Counted from the first letter of the stretch, positions 9,066-18,323 are shown. The stretch is 64,000 nt of DNA from Candidatus Gastranaerophilales bacterium (GCA_944326545.1 CALVEH010000005.1:1-64000); one strand, 5' to 3'. Numbers and translations are program-made. The notes: generated by a model not told the origin, from the sequence alone.

Positions 9066-10754
9066 ATGAAAAAAATTCGAGAAATAAAAAGATTAAAGAT
9101 AGTTGAACAAATTATACTTGTTTTGTTGCTCGCTGTTATCACTCCGACTATAGTGAGTGCAATTATTGTTAACAATATTAACCAACATGCTGTAAGAAAT
9201 GAGTTGCAGTATTCTGCATTAAGTATATCAGAATCTATAGCATCTAATATAGAAACGTTTTCTCGTTCAGGTGAAGATGAACTTAACCAGATTGTATTGG
9301 CTTTAAAACATATTAACAATCAAAAAGCTAGAAAAGAATATCTCAATGATTTGTATGTTTCTTCTAAGTTAATATTAGATTTGTCTATAATAACAAAGAG
9401 TGATAAGTCTAAATATATAGCTTGGCAAGAGTATTCAACATACAACAAAGATAAAAAAGAAATTGAAATACTTAAAAAAATCAATGAAAATGAAGCTGTT
9501 CTCGCTACTGTAGACATACAAACATTCCAGGATCAAATCTTTAATATTTACAAAAATGATGACAGACAAATATATATTTTAAACAAAGATAAAACTCTTT
9601 TAGTTGCTCATAATTACAATGAAAAAGATTATCAACGTTTAACTTATGCTTTGCCTAAAAAACTTGTTGTCGATACTCCGACTTTATTCGGTAAGGTTAA
9701 AAACCAGCCGTTGGCTTATTTAAAATTGTCTGATCCAGATTTAACAATAATTGTAAATACAACGCATCATATTACAAAAACTACAATTAACAAGGCCAGA
9801 TATAAGATTATTTTGGCGTTGTGTATATCTGCATTTTTCATTATGTTTGTGGTTGGTATTTATACATCTTATTTGTATATAAACATCAGACAGCTATTTA
9901 AAGGTATTATTGCCTTATCTAAGGGAAACTACAACAGAAAAATCAGGTTGTTATCTAATATTTTTACTCCTTACGAAACAATATTTCTTGCCAATGAGTT
10001 TAATAATATGGCTGATGAAATTAATAACACCTATAGAAAGCTTAAACATTCTAACAAGGAGCTTAAAAAGCTTGACGAGTTCCGTTCAAACTTAATCGAT
10101 ACAGTTAGCCACGAATTTAGAACACCTTTGACAAGTATTAAGGGGTATACATCTAGATTGATGCGTCAAGATATAGAATTGGACGAAGAAACAATTCAAA
10201 AATCTCTAAAAATAATTAAAAATCAGTCTGAAAGATTGAGCAGAATGGTAGATGATTTGCTTGTTATTCCTGATATTGAGGGGGCAAAATTAAATCTTAT
10301 TATAGATAATGTTAATCTTGCTGATACGATAAATGATGCAATATTATCAACAAAACATAAAGCACAAAGAGAAATTATTGTTGATATTGAACAGGATTTT
10401 CCGGATGTTGCTGCTGATAATGATAGATTGGAACAGGTTTTTATAAATCTTATTGAAAATGCCTATAAATATTCTTACGAAGATACACCTATATATATAA
10501 ATGTTTCTCGAGAAAAGAATAACGCTGTTGTTAAAATAACAAATTCTTATGACTATATTCCACAAGAAAAATTGAATAAATTATTTGGCAAATTTATTAG
10601 AATAGATGATAAAACAACGAGAACGACAAGAGGTACCGGATTAGGTTTGTTTATTGTAAAAGGTTTAATCCGTGCTATGAATGGTTCAATTGAGTTGATG
10701 TCAACTAAAGATAACACTTTCAGCGTTATAATTAAACTACCAATAAAAGATTAG
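9066..10754 (+). CDS. Membrane sensor histidine kinase
   Basis: This is the partner kinase of the upstream regulator, 562 residues. Two membrane segments (about 14-36 and 245-272) flank a roughly 200-residue external sensor region. A HAMP-like linker, HisKA with SHEFRTPL (His349), and a HATPase domain with NLIENAYKYS and GTGLGLFIVKGL follow. The start chosen is ATG 9066, preceded by GGAAGA. An upstream in-frame GTG at 9048 would add six residues but has no ribosome site. The ligand is unknown. Confidence 0.93.
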   Translation: MKKIREIKRLKIVEQIILVLLLAVITPTIVSAIIVNNINQHAVRNELQYSALSISESIASNIETFSRSGEDELNQIVLALKHINNQKARKEYLNDLYVSSKLILDLSIITKSDKSKYIAWQEYSTYNKDKKEIEILKKINENEAVLATVDIQTFQDQIFNIYKNDDRQIYILNKDKTLLVAHNYNEKDYQRLTYALPKKLVVDTPTLFGKVKNQPLAYLKLSDPDLTIIVNTTHHITKTTINKARYKIILALCISAFFIMFVVGIYTSYLYINIRQLFKGIIALSKGNYNRKIRLLSNIFTPYETIFLANEFNNMADEINNTYRKLKHSNKELKKLDEFRSNLIDTVSHEFRTPLTSIKGYTSRLMRQDIELDEETIQKSLKIIKNQSERLSRMVDDLLVIPDIEGAKLNLIIDNVNLADTINDAILSTKHKAQREIIVDIEQDFPDVAADNDRLEQVFINLIENAYKYSYEDTPIYINVSREKNNAVVKITNSYDYIPQEKLNKLFGKFIRIDDKTTRTTRGTGLGLFIVKGLIRAMNGSIELMSTKDNTFSVIIKLPIKD

Positions 10755-10856
10755 GCTTCTTAACAAAAGTTAATATATTTAAAACAAAAGGCAATTATCT
10801 AAAGAGTATATACTTTATATAGATATAGAGAGTATAATTCTGAGGATAAAAAGAGA

Positions 10857-12032
10857 ATGAGCGCCGGAAACAGCAATGTACAAGTCAGTATAATTGATAA
10901 CGGATGGTTGTTAACAAAAACAGTTAATGGCAAAACAACATCTGTTAAATATATTGATGAAAATAAAAACGGAAACATTGATTCTGCAGATAAAAGAGAA
11001 GTTGTCTCTCTTGATGCCGGTGATTTAACAACAGCTGAATTTGATGCTGTAAGAAAATCTCTTTTTGAAAAGAATACTGAAACCGAATCTAATGTTGGAG
11101 ATTGGTATAAACAAAAGAAAACTATTGAGCAAGAAGAAGCTCGAGCAGAGGCTTTTGAAAAACAACAACGTTTGAGAAGAATTGAAGAATTAAAGGCTCA
11201 AAATGCACAGTTAGATAAGAAAAAAAGCTTTTGGGGTAAAGTTGGTACAATTGGTACAACTATCCTTGGCGGAATAAGCGCATTAGCCGGATTTGGTTTT
11301 GGATTTATGGGCAACTCTTGGCAATATAATAGCGGTAGCTTAAATGATTGGAACTTACGTTTGATGTCATCAGGCGTACAAGGCTTTGAAGGCTTAAGCA
11401 CAATGATGGCCGCAAATTATGGTAATCAATATAATGCTGCAAATTGGGCTAATTCAGGTTCTACAGGTTCATTTAATTTTGATGAAATGTTCTCTGCAGG
11501 TAGCGCAGATATGCAAAATTATCAGCAACAATTTAATGATATAATGGCATCTGCTGAAAAAGCAACTGCTGAACGAAAAGCTAAAGAGGATGCGCAAGCA
11601 ACAGCAAATGCAGCTGAAACATTATACAAAAAATATAACGATGAAGAAAACAGTAATGCTATAAGCAAATATAATAAAAGTAAATTAAATGAAATATATC
11701 AACCGTCAAAAGAAGCTGGTGATTATACAGCAGAAGACAAGGCTATGCTTCAAAAAATAGCAGCTTTCCCTATGATACCTTATGATGCTCTTGATGATAA
11801 TAATACTTTAGATAATGGAAAATTAAATAGTAAATTAGCTAAAGATGTTAATGATTTGGTTGCGGAATATATGGGTTGTGCGACAGATGAGGCAAAAGTT
11901 AATATAATGGCTAAAGAAAACTTTAGCAGTTTGAAGTCAATTGTTGCAAAAGCTCAAAAGGGTCAATTAACAGAACAAGATATTGCTTTATTGAATAAGA
12001 TTTTAAAGAATCCAAAAGAAAAACAGAGCTAA
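10857..12032 (+). CDS. Unknown protein with EF-hand-like loop and glycine-rich hydrophobic centre
   Basis: This 391-residue protein is of unrecognised family. Residues 34-45 (DENKNGNIDSAD) match the 12-residue EF-hand/dockerin calcium loop, with Asp/Asn at positions 1, 3, 5 and 9, Gly at 6 and Asp at 12. A coiled-coil-like stretch rich in Glu/Gln/Lys (about 80-120) precedes a hydrophobic Gly-rich segment (about 127-155) that could enter a membrane. The rest is Ala/Asn/Lys-rich and helical. A TATAAT at 10833-10838 and GAGGAT precede the ATG. The stop codon lies in the loop of its terminator. Confidence 0.75.
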   Translation: MSAGNSNVQVSIIDNGWLLTKTVNGKTTSVKYIDENKNGNIDSADKREVVSLDAGDLTTAEFDAVRKSLFEKNTETESNVGDWYKQKKTIEQEEARAEAFEKQQRLRRIEELKAQNAQLDKKKSFWGKVGTIGTTILGGISALAGFGFGFMGNSWQYNSGSLNDWNLRLMSSGVQGFEGLSTMMAANYGNQYNAANWANSGSTGSFNFDEMFSAGSADMQNYQQQFNDIMASAEKATAERKAKEDAQATANAAETLYKKYNDEENSNAISKYNKSKLNEIYQPSKEAGDYTAEDKAMLQKIAAFPMIPYDALDDNNTLDNGKLNSKLAKDVNDLVAEYMGCATDEAKVNIMAKENFSSLKSIVAKAQKGQLTEQDIALLNKILKNPKEKQS

Positions 12033-12046
12033 ACGCTCTGTTTTTT
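12024..12046. terminator. Bidirectional intrinsic terminator
   Basis: CAGAGC and GCTCTG form a 6-bp stem around a 5-nt loop, with a T-run after it on the plus strand and TTTTTC after it on the minus strand. It serves the convergent genes ending at 12032 and 12052. The plus-strand stop TAA is in the loop. Confidence 0.8.
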
Positions 12047-12051
12047 GTTAA

Positions 12052-12228
12052 CTATTTTTTTGCCATTTGAGTCTGCTTTTGCTTAATATCTAAAGCCGCG
12101 TTGTGGGCTAAAAGATAAACAGAGCAAGTTTTGTAGTTTTTTAAATACCAAGCGCATTTTTCTTGTGCACAAACTATTTCTATATTATTACCTGCGCTCA
12201 TCAAAGGGCAAATTGGAATTAAAGCCAT
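12052..12228 (-). CDS. Small four-cysteine protein (58 aa)
   Basis: This short gene has ATG 12228, preceded by GGAGA at good spacing, and ends with TAG at 12052. The protein begins MALIPICPLMSAG and has Cys at 7, 20, 25 and 35, in the pattern CPLMS...C-x4-CAWY-x7-C, which suggests a small metal or Fe-S binding fold. Similar short CxxxxCAWY-type proteins are, as I recall, scattered through anaerobes, without known function. It starts 15 nt after the stop of the NfnA-like gene and is probably co-transcribed with it. Confidence 0.75.
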   Translation of the reverse strand: MALIPICPLMSAGNNIEIVCAQEKCAWYLKNYKTCSVYLLAHNAALDIKQKQTQMAKK

Positions 12229-12243
12229 ATTATATCTCCATAT

Positions 12244-13089
12244 CTATTTTAGTGCTTCTGCTTGTTTAAATAAGTTGCAGTTTTCGCTGCGTTTCTTTTC
12301 GTAATCTTTATAAATTTTTGTACGGTTTATAACTTCGTCAAAATCAATTTTGTGTGCGTCAAAGTCAGGGCCGTCAACGCAAGCAAATTTAACTTCGCCG
12401 CCAACTGTAACACGACAAGCACCACACATTCCAGTACCATCAACCATGATAGGGTTCATGCTTGCTTCAGTTTTAATTCCTTTGTCACGAGTTAGTTCTG
12501 CAACTGCTCTCATCATTGGCATAGGACCAACTGCAATAGCATAATCAACTTTTTCTTCGTTCATTATGTTTTCCATAACGCCTGTTACGAAACCTTTGGT
12601 ACCTAATGAACCATCGTCAGTTGTTATAAATAGTTCTGTACAAGCATCTTTCATTTTATCTTGCCAGAAAATTAATTCTTTTGTTCTTGCACCCATAATC
12701 ATATAAACTTTGTTGCCAGCTTCTTTAAAAGCTTTTGCAATCAAGTAACAAGGAGCTGCACCGTATCCGCCTGCTAAGCAAACAACTGTACCGTATTTTT
12801 CTATATGAGTAGGTTGACCTAGCGGGCCTACAATATCAACAAGCTCGTCACCAACTTCTAATGTTGCGAGTTGTTTTGTAGTGTAGCCAACTGCCATAAA
12901 TACAATTGTTAATGCACCTGTTTCTCTGTTATAGTCAGCGATAGTAAGAGGAACTCTTTCACCATCTTCAGAAACTCTTAATATGATAAACTGACCTGCT
13001 TGAGCATTTTTTGTAATATATGGTGCATGAATTGTCAATTCATACTGATTTGTGCATAATTCTTTTTTGCTTAAAATTTTGTATCCCAT
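12244..13089 (-). CDS. NfnA/SudB-type FAD-[2Fe-2S] reductase subunit
   Basis: This 281-residue flavoprotein resembles the small subunit of NADH-dependent ferredoxin:NADP oxidoreductase (NfnA) and sulfide dehydrogenase SudB. An N-terminal FAD barrel carries RVPLTIADY. An NAD-binding domain follows (LAGGYGAAPCYLIAKA, ITTDDGSLGTKGFVT, AVGPMPMMRAV). The C-terminal [2Fe-2S] motif has Asp217, Cys222, Cys225 and Cys237 (DGTGMCGACRV...FAC). NfnA normally has a GltD-like NfnB encoded next to it. None is in this window; a small Cys protein follows instead. It lies 69 nt after atpG with no terminator visible between. Confidence 0.87.
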   Translation of the reverse strand: MGYKILSKKELCTNQYELTIHAPYITKNAQAGQFIILRVSEDGERVPLTIADYNRETGALTIVFMAVGYTTKQLATLEVGDELVDIVGPLGQPTHIEKYGTVVCLAGGYGAAPCYLIAKAFKEAGNKVYMIMGARTKELIFWQDKMKDACTELFITTDDGSLGTKGFVTGVMENIMNEEKVDYAIAVGPMPMMRAVAELTRDKGIKTEASMNPIMVDGTGMCGACRVTVGGEVKFACVDGPDFDAHKIDFDEVINRTKIYKDYEKKRSENCNLFKQAEALK

Positions 13090-13158
13090 TTTATTCCATT
13101 TCCGCTAAATACTATTACCTAGTGTAATTTTATATCAATAATCATATATGGTCAAAGA

Positions 13159-14097
13159 TTATTTTTTAAGCGCGTCTGCACCTGAAACAACTTCTAATAT
13201 TTCATTTGTAATTGCAGCTTGACGAGCTTTGTTATAATCAATTGAAAGAACTCTAATCATTTCTGCCGCGTTGTTTGTTGCTGCTGACATTGCTGTCATT
13301 CTTGCAGCTAATTCGCTGGCAACTGCTTCTAACAATGCTTGGTAAATAATATTTGTAATAAACATAGGTACAATTTTTTGCAAAATGCTGTCAGCATTTG
13401 GTTCAAAATCCATTAGAGGATCTATTTTTGCTGACTCTGTTTTTGTATCTCCAAGTGCTTTTTGTACATCGTCAACAGGAAGTATTTTCCAGTCTTCTAC
13501 TTTGTATGACATCATATTTTTAAAACGAGTTGTTACTATTTCTATGCTGTCGATATCTCCGTTAACGAATGATTGAGCCATATCTTCCGCAATGACAATT
13601 GCATTTGATGAGTTAGGCTCTTGTGAAATTTTGTTGTATGTATTAACTATTTCAAAACCTAAGCTTTCTGCTCTTCTTTTTAATGAGCTTGTTCCTTTTA
13701 AGCCTACGATAAATAGTTTTACAGCTATTCCTTTTTCTTTGTATTCTTCAATTTTTTTCAGCGTAAATCTTATAACGTTTGCGTTATATGCACCTGCTAA
13801 ACCTCTGTTAGATGTTACAACAAGAATACCAGCTGTTTTAATGTCTCTTTTTTCCATTAATGCAGGATAATTATCAATTGCTCTGTCGATTTTTAAACCC
13901 GCTGAACTGTAACCTTCAACAGAAGACAGAACTTTTGCAAATGCTTCTCCTAACGCTCTGGCAAATGGTCTGGCTGAAATTACTTTAACTTGCGATTTCT
14001 TTACCTTTGCTGCTGCAACCATTTTCATTGCTTTAGTAATTTTTTGTGTGTTTTTAATACTGTTTATTCTTGCTTTAATATCTAATAAATTTGGCAT
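13159..14097 (-). CDS. atpG: ATP synthase F1 gamma subunit
   Basis: Gamma is the rotor shaft of F1. N-terminal MPNLLDIKARINSIKNTQKI and C-terminal ELAARMTAMSAATNNA and NKARQAAITNEI are diagnostic. The length is 312 residues, near cyanobacterial length, but the extra residues are not where the photosynthetic insertion lies. Between TRFKNMMSY and the C-terminal helix the segment has roughly bacterial length. The surplus is around residues 60-90. The redox hairpin insertion of photosynthetic cyanobacteria therefore appears absent. It is the last atp gene of the operon. Confidence 0.96.
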   Translation of the reverse strand: MPNLLDIKARINSIKNTQKITKAMKMVAAAKVKKSQVKVISARPFARALGEAFAKVLSSVEGYSSAGLKIDRAIDNYPALMEKRDIKTAGILVVTSNRGLAGAYNANVIRFTLKKIEEYKEKGIAVKLFIVGLKGTSSLKRRAESLGFEIVNTYNKISQEPNSSNAIVIAEDMAQSFVNGDIDSIEIVTTRFKNMMSYKVEDWKILPVDDVQKALGDTKTESAKIDPLMDFEPNADSILQKIVPMFITNIIYQALLEAVASELAARMTAMSAATNNAAEMIRVLSIDYNKARQAAITNEILEVVSGADALKK

Positions 14098-14125
14098 TGT
14101 ATTACCTTTTTACCTGAATTTTATT

Positions 14126-14152
14126 ATGCTTCAGGGCTAAGCCCTGAAGCAT
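14126..14152 (-). other. Perfect 12-bp hairpin with triloop between atpA and atpG
   Basis: ATGCTTCAGGGC (14126-14137) and GCCCTGAAGCAT (14141-14152) are perfect inverted repeats around 3 nt. On the transcribed (minus) strand no T-run follows, so this is not a normal terminator. It sits 5 nt after the atpA stop and 28 nt before the atpG start. An RNA-processing or stability element, or a partial attenuator, is plausible. Confidence 0.75.
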
Positions 14153-14157
14153 ATAAC

Positions 14158-15675
14158 TTATGAAAATAATGAACTTTTAAATGTTTCAAGACTTTTCTTG
14201 AGTTCTGTTTTGTCTTCGTCTGATAGTGCATTACCTGCGTTAAGTTTATCAGCGAGTGATGACATATTGGCATCAAAATATTCAAACCATTCTTTTTTGA
14301 ATCTTTGAATTTTTGTGTTGTCTATATCATCAAGCATTCCTTCGTTTGCTGCAAACAAGATACTTACTTGTTTAGCTACACTTAAAGGAGAGTATTGAGG
14401 TTGTTTCAATACTTCTGTAAGTTTTTGACCTCTTAAAAGTTGGTCTTGTGTAGCTTTATCAAGGTCAGAAGCAAACTGAGCAAATGCTTCTAATTCTCTG
14501 AACTGAGCAAGGTCAAGTCTTAATTTACCGCCAACTTGTTTTGTTGCTTTAGTTTGGGCAGCACCACCTACACGTGATACAGATATACCTGCGTTGATAG
14601 CCGGTCTTATACCTGAGTTAAACAGACCTGTTTCTAAGAATATTTGTCCGTCAGTAATAGAAATTACGTTTGTCGGAATATAAGCTGAAACGTCGCCTGC
14701 TTGTGTTTCGATAATTGGTAATGCTGTGATAGAACCGCCACCAAGTTTATCGTTCAATTTACAAGCTCTTTCAAGAAGTCTTGAGTGTAAGTAGAAAACG
14801 TCACCTGGATAAGCTTCACGTCCTGGTGGTCTTCTAAGCAACAAACTCATTGCACGGTAAGCTTGAGCGTGTTTTGTAAGGTCATCGTATACAATCAAGA
14901 CATCTTTGCCTTGTTCCATAAATTCTTCTGCAATAGCAACACCTGCAAACGGTGCAATAAATTGTAGCGGAGCAGATTCATCAGCTGTTGCTGAAACGAT
15001 TATTGTGTAATCCATTGCGCCGAAATCTTCGAGCTTTTTAGCTAACTGAGCAACAGTAGATGTTTTTTGACCTATTGCAACGTATACACAAATTACGTTT
15101 TGACCTTTTTGGTTAATGATTGTGTCTATTGCAATAGCTGTTTTACCAGTCTGTCTGTCACCGATAATAAGCTCACGTTGACCTCTACCAATTGGAGTTA
15201 ATGCGTCAATAGCCGTTAAACCTGTTTGTAAAGGTTGGTGTACTGATTTTCTTGAAACAATACCAGGAGCTACTCTTTCTACCGGTCTTGTTTTTTCGTA
15301 GTGAATTTCACCTTTACCGTCAACAGGTTGTCCTGTCGGGTTTACAATTCTTCCGATAAGGCCGTCACCAACAGGAACAGAAGCAATTCTGCCTGTAGTT
15401 TTAACAGTCATACCTTCTTTGATGTGTTGATATTCACCAAGAATAACAACACCAACGTTGTCTTCTTCAAGGTTCAGAGTAATACCTAGTGTACCTTTGC
15501 CGTCTTCAAATTCAACAAGTTCGTTAGACATTGCGTTACGCAATCCGTACACACGGGCAATACCGTCGCCGACTTCTAAAACAGAACCGATATTGGAAAT
15601 CTCCATCTCTGTGGAGTAATTTTCAATTTTGGCTTTAATTATAGAAGTAATTTCTTCCGGTCTTATTGTTGCCAT
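14158..15675 (-). CDS. atpA: ATP synthase F1 alpha subunit
   Basis: Alpha is the non-catalytic nucleotide-binding subunit of the F1 hexamer. The 505 residues are the standard length. They include the P-loop GDRQTGKTA, the family signature region [17 protein letters not shown] and the arginine-finger context. The beta subunit that pairs with it is not in the window, as in cyanobacteria where atpD-atpC (beta-epsilon) is a separate operon. It begins 28 nt after atpH. Confidence 0.98.
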   Translation of the reverse strand: MATIRPEEITSIIKAKIENYSTEMEISNIGSVLEVGDGIARVYGLRNAMSNELVEFEDGKGTLGITLNLEEDNVGVVILGEYQHIKEGMTVKTTGRIASVPVGDGLIGRIVNPTGQPVDGKGEIHYEKTRPVERVAPGIVSRKSVHQPLQTGLTAIDALTPIGRGQRELIIGDRQTGKTAIAIDTIINQKGQNVICVYVAIGQKTSTVAQLAKKLEDFGAMDYTIIVSATADESAPLQFIAPFAGVAIAEEFMEQGKDVLIVYDDLTKHAQAYRAMSLLLRRPPGREAYPGDVFYLHSRLLERACKLNDKLGGGSITALPIIETQAGDVSAYIPTNVISITDGQIFLETGLFNSGIRPAINAGISVSRVGGAAQTKATKQVGGKLRLDLAQFRELEAFAQFASDLDKATQDQLLRGQKLTEVLKQPQYSPLSVAKQVSILFAANEGMLDDIDNTKIQRFKKEWFEYFDANMSSLADKLNAGNALSDEDKTELKKSLETFKSSLFS

Positions 15676-15703
15676 CTTACTTTCCTTTATTGTTCTTACT
15701 TGC

Positions 15704-16261
15704 TTACCTTAATATTTTTTTGAACCCTTCGATTTTTGCAGCCATAGAGCCGTCAATTGTTTTATCTTGGATTTTTAGTATCAATCCTGCGATTACATCA
15801 GGGTTTATATCAAAAACAAATTTAACTGCTTTGTGCAATTTGTTTTCAAGTCTTTCTTTGAGGCTTTGTTTTAAGTCTCCGTCTATTTCAACAGCTGACA
15901 CAACACCCACTTTAACGATGCCTTTTGCTTCGTCCATTGATTCTTCGTAGCAATATTTGAGTGTATCAAGCAAATTTATTCTGTTTTTTTCAAGAAGAAT
16001 AAATAAAAGACTTAGTGTTGAGTCTTTTACTCTACCTTGAAATACAGATTTAATCATATCTTTCTTTTCTGCAAAAGGAATTACAGGATGTGTTAGAAAA
16101 TCTTTCATTTGTTTAACCATGTCAAGTGATTCTGACACTGTAGTTAAATCTGTAAAAACCTCATCTACCTCGCCTCTGTCTTTGGCTACAGAAATAATTG
16201 CATCTGAATATCTTTTAGCCAGTGGTAATAATTTATTATCTATTCTTGTTTTTAATGCCAT
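15704..16261 (-). CDS. atpH: ATP synthase F1 delta subunit
   Basis: Delta (OSCP-type) joins the peripheral stalk to the top of F1. At 185 residues it has the expected helical N-terminal domain ([33 protein letters not shown]) and the conserved C-terminal [12 protein letters not shown] signature. It lies 14 nt after atpF and 28 nt before atpA. Confidence 0.95.
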   Translation of the reverse strand: MALKTRIDNKLLPLAKRYSDAIISVAKDRGEVDEVFTDLTTVSESLDMVKQMKDFLTHPVIPFAEKKDMIKSVFQGRVKDSTLSLLFILLEKNRINLLDTLKYCYEESMDEAKGIVKVGVVSAVEIDGDLKQSLKERLENKLHKAVKFVFDINPDVIAGLILKIQDKTIDGSMAAKIEGFKKILR

Positions 16262-16275
16262 ACTATATCCGTTAT

Positions 16276-16779
16276 CTATACATCAATCTTATCTATACTG
16301 TTAATAAAGTCTTCTATATACTTTCTGTGTAATTGTTTATCGTTTTCCAGAGCAGACTTAATTTGTTTTTGAGCAATTTCAATTGAAGAATTTGAAAAGC
16401 TTTTTATAACTTCACTTTGTACATGATTTTTTTCTGAAGCCAGTTGTTTTTCTGCATTTTGTTTGAGTTGTTCAACTGATTTATCTAATTCTTCTCTTGT
16501 TTTTTGTTCAAAAGACTTTGCTGTTTCTTCAGCTTTTTCAATGATTGCATTTATCTCTTCTTCAACATTGCCAAGAGATTCACTTACTTTTTGCAAATCT
16601 GCTTCAGCATCCTTTTTAAGCTGGTCAGAGTCTTCTACTTTTTTTTGCACAGAAGCTCTCATGTCTTCGATTTTTGTCATAATCTCGAGTTTGTATGCAA
16701 GGAATGCAAAAAATGCAATCATGATAGCAAAGTTGATTATGTTAGAGTGCAATATATTTGCAAAACTGAAATCAAACAT
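16276..16779 (-). CDS. atpF: ATP synthase Fo subunit b
   Basis: Subunit b is a membrane-anchored peripheral stalk helix. The 167-residue protein has one N-terminal membrane segment (about 12-30) followed by a long charged coiled coil to the C-terminus. Its start lies 8 nt inside the end of the other b-type gene, giving coupled translation. Two unlike b genes in tandem are typical of cyanobacteria and other lineages with b/b' heterodimers. Confidence 0.93.
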   Translation of the reverse strand: MFDFSFANILHSNIINFAIMIAFFAFLAYKLEIMTKIEDMRASVQKKVEDSDQLKKDAEADLQKVSESLGNVEEEINAIIEKAEETAKSFEQKTREELDKSVEQLKQNAEKQLASEKNHVQSEVIKSFSNSSIEIAQKQIKSALENDKQLHRKYIEDFINSIDKIDV

Positions 16780-17248
16780 TTTTTCTAATTACCTCATCAA
16801 CTTCTTGCTCTGTTAACGGGTTAAAAGCGACTCCTTCTCCCATTAGTTTTGTAGTCAGACGATTGGCTACATCAGCAACATCAAATCTCATGTTCGATGT
16901 TGTTTCTTCTTTTTGGTGAGCAAGATTTTGTTTTTGTTCGCTAAAGTATTTGGCTACATTTGTTTTTGTATCGTTTAATACTTTAGTTCTTTCTTCTTTT
17001 AGCACATCTGCCTTAGACGCAACTATATCCCTTGATTGCTTTTGAGCTTCAGATATTTTTTGATTTTTATCTTGAATCAAGGCTTCAGCTTTTTTTTGGC
17101 TATTCAAAGCTTCGTTTTTATTTGAATCAATATAATTTTGTCTTTTTTCCATGATTTCCAGCACGGGGTTGTACAAAATCTTGTTCATTATAAAAATGAA
17201 AACAAGAAAGCTTAGTGCTGATATCAATATAGTTGCGTTAATTTCCAT
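16772..17248 (-). CDS. atpF2: ATP synthase Fo subunit b'
   Basis: This is the second b-type stalk subunit, 158 residues. It has one N-terminal membrane segment (about 5-25), then the conserved NPVLEIMEKRQNYID junction and a long coiled coil. Its place between subunit c and subunit b matches cyanobacterial atpG (b'). It is divergent from the neighbouring b, so the stalk is likely a b-b' heterodimer. Confidence 0.92.
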   Translation of the reverse strand: MEINATILISALSFLVFIFIMNKILYNPVLEIMEKRQNYIDSNKNEALNSQKKAEALIQDKNQKISEAQKQSRDIVASKADVLKEERTKVLNDTKTNVAKYFSEQKQNLAHQKEETTSNMRFDVADVANRLTTKLMGEGVAFNPLTEQEVDEVIRKNV

Positions 17249-17306
17249 TAATTTGTCCTTTAACAGATACCTAAGTATTTTACGTTAGGGTTTGCTGTGT
17301 AAATCC

Positions 17307-17552
17307 TTATCCGAGTAATTGTAATGCTATGAATAAAGCATAGATAGCACAAGCTTCTGCAAGACCGGCACCAATGATGAAGTAAATTAATGCTTTACCT
17401 GCAATTTCAGGTTGTCTTGATATAGCATCTAATAAACCTTTTGTTGCAACACCCAAACCAATTCCGGCACCGATTGCACCAAAACCTATTGCAATACCTG
17501 CACCCAATTTAGCCATTGATGCAACTTCAACTGCTACTTGTTCTACTGCCAT
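17307..17552 (-). CDS. atpE: ATP synthase Fo subunit c
   Basis: Subunit c forms the proton-carrying ring. The 81-residue hairpin has the Gly motif GAGIGLG in helix 1 and the carboxylate Glu66 in GLAEACAIY in helix 2. The residues that mark sodium-coupled rings (Gln in helix 1 and Ser/Thr right after the Glu) are replaced by Leu33 and Ala67, which points to protons. SD AAGGAG precedes the ATG. Confidence 0.97.
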   Translation of the reverse strand: MAVEQVAVEVASMAKLGAGIAIGFGAIGAGIGLGVATKGLLDAISRQPEIAGKALIYFIIGAGLAEACAIYALFIALQLLG

Positions 17553-17591
17553 AATTTTCTCCTTTTTATTATCCGTATTTACTTATTACTG

Positions 17592-18281
17592 TTATGAATG
17601 TTCTTCTTCCTGAGCTGCCATTGCTATGTAAGCTGTTGAAAGAAGCATAAATACCAAAGCTTGTACAAATGCTACAAATACCTCAAATAACATAAACGGT
17701 AACGGTAGCAAATATGCGCAAAGTCCGACAAATGTTACAATCAAAAGTTCTCCTGCCAATATGTTGGCAAAAAGACGGAGAGCCAGTGAGAAGGGTCTTA
17801 CAACCATTTCTAACAGTTCGATTAGTGCCATTATGATACCAACTGCGCTAAACTCGTGTAAGAAGTATTTCAAACCTTTTGCTCTTACGCCTTGGTATAC
17901 ATAATAAATTAAAACCATTATTGCCATTGCGGCTGTCATATTTATATCATTAGTTGGTGAAGCTAGTTCTCCTGTTTTAAGATGATACAATCTCCACGGC
18001 AATTGACCAATGAGGTTCGCTGTTAATATGAAAAGAAACAGTGTTGCCAAAAGTGGTATATGTTTGCGTCCGTTTTTGCCGATCATTGATTCTGTCAACC
18101 CGACAAACGCGCCCATTATTCCTTCTGCCACTGCCTGAAGTTTAGTAGGTATTATTGAAAGTTTTCTTGTTGCCAGAAAAGAAAACGCTATTAATATCCC
18201 CATCGTAATCCACATTGTAATAATGGTATCTACGTTAAAAGCAAATTGACCAAAATGTGCAATTAAATGACCTTCTGACAC
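17592..18281 (-). CDS. atpB: ATP synthase Fo subunit a
   Basis: Subunit a provides the proton half-channels. The 229 residues contain five to six membrane segments, TANLIGQLPW in the first half and the essential Arg in LALRLFANILAGELL. The start is GTG 18281 with AGAGGTAGG upstream. It is the first gene of the operon. No atpI lies before it. Confidence 0.95.
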   Translation of the reverse strand: MSEGHLIAHFGQFAFNVDTIITMWITMGILIAFSFLATRKLSIIPTKLQAVAEGIMGAFVGLTESMIGKNGRKHIPLLATLFLFILTANLIGQLPWRLYHLKTGELASPTNDINMTAAMAIMVLIYYVYQGVRAKGLKYFLHEFSAVGIIMALIELLEMVVRPFSLALRLFANILAGELLIVTFVGLCAYLLPLPFMLFEVFVAFVQALVFMLLSTAYIAMAAQEEEHS

Positions 18282-18323
18282 CGTACCTACCTCTTTTTAT
18301 TTCATATCCTTCTGTAATATATC

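Noticed and set aside
16463-16816. Plus-strand open frames across the atpF genes
   Set aside because: They are antisense shadows of coiled-coil genes with clear homology; no ribosome sites or recognisable products.
17307-17552. Sodium-coupled ATP synthase
   Set aside because: Subunit c lacks the Gln in helix 1 and the Ser/Thr next to the key Glu that mark sodium rings.
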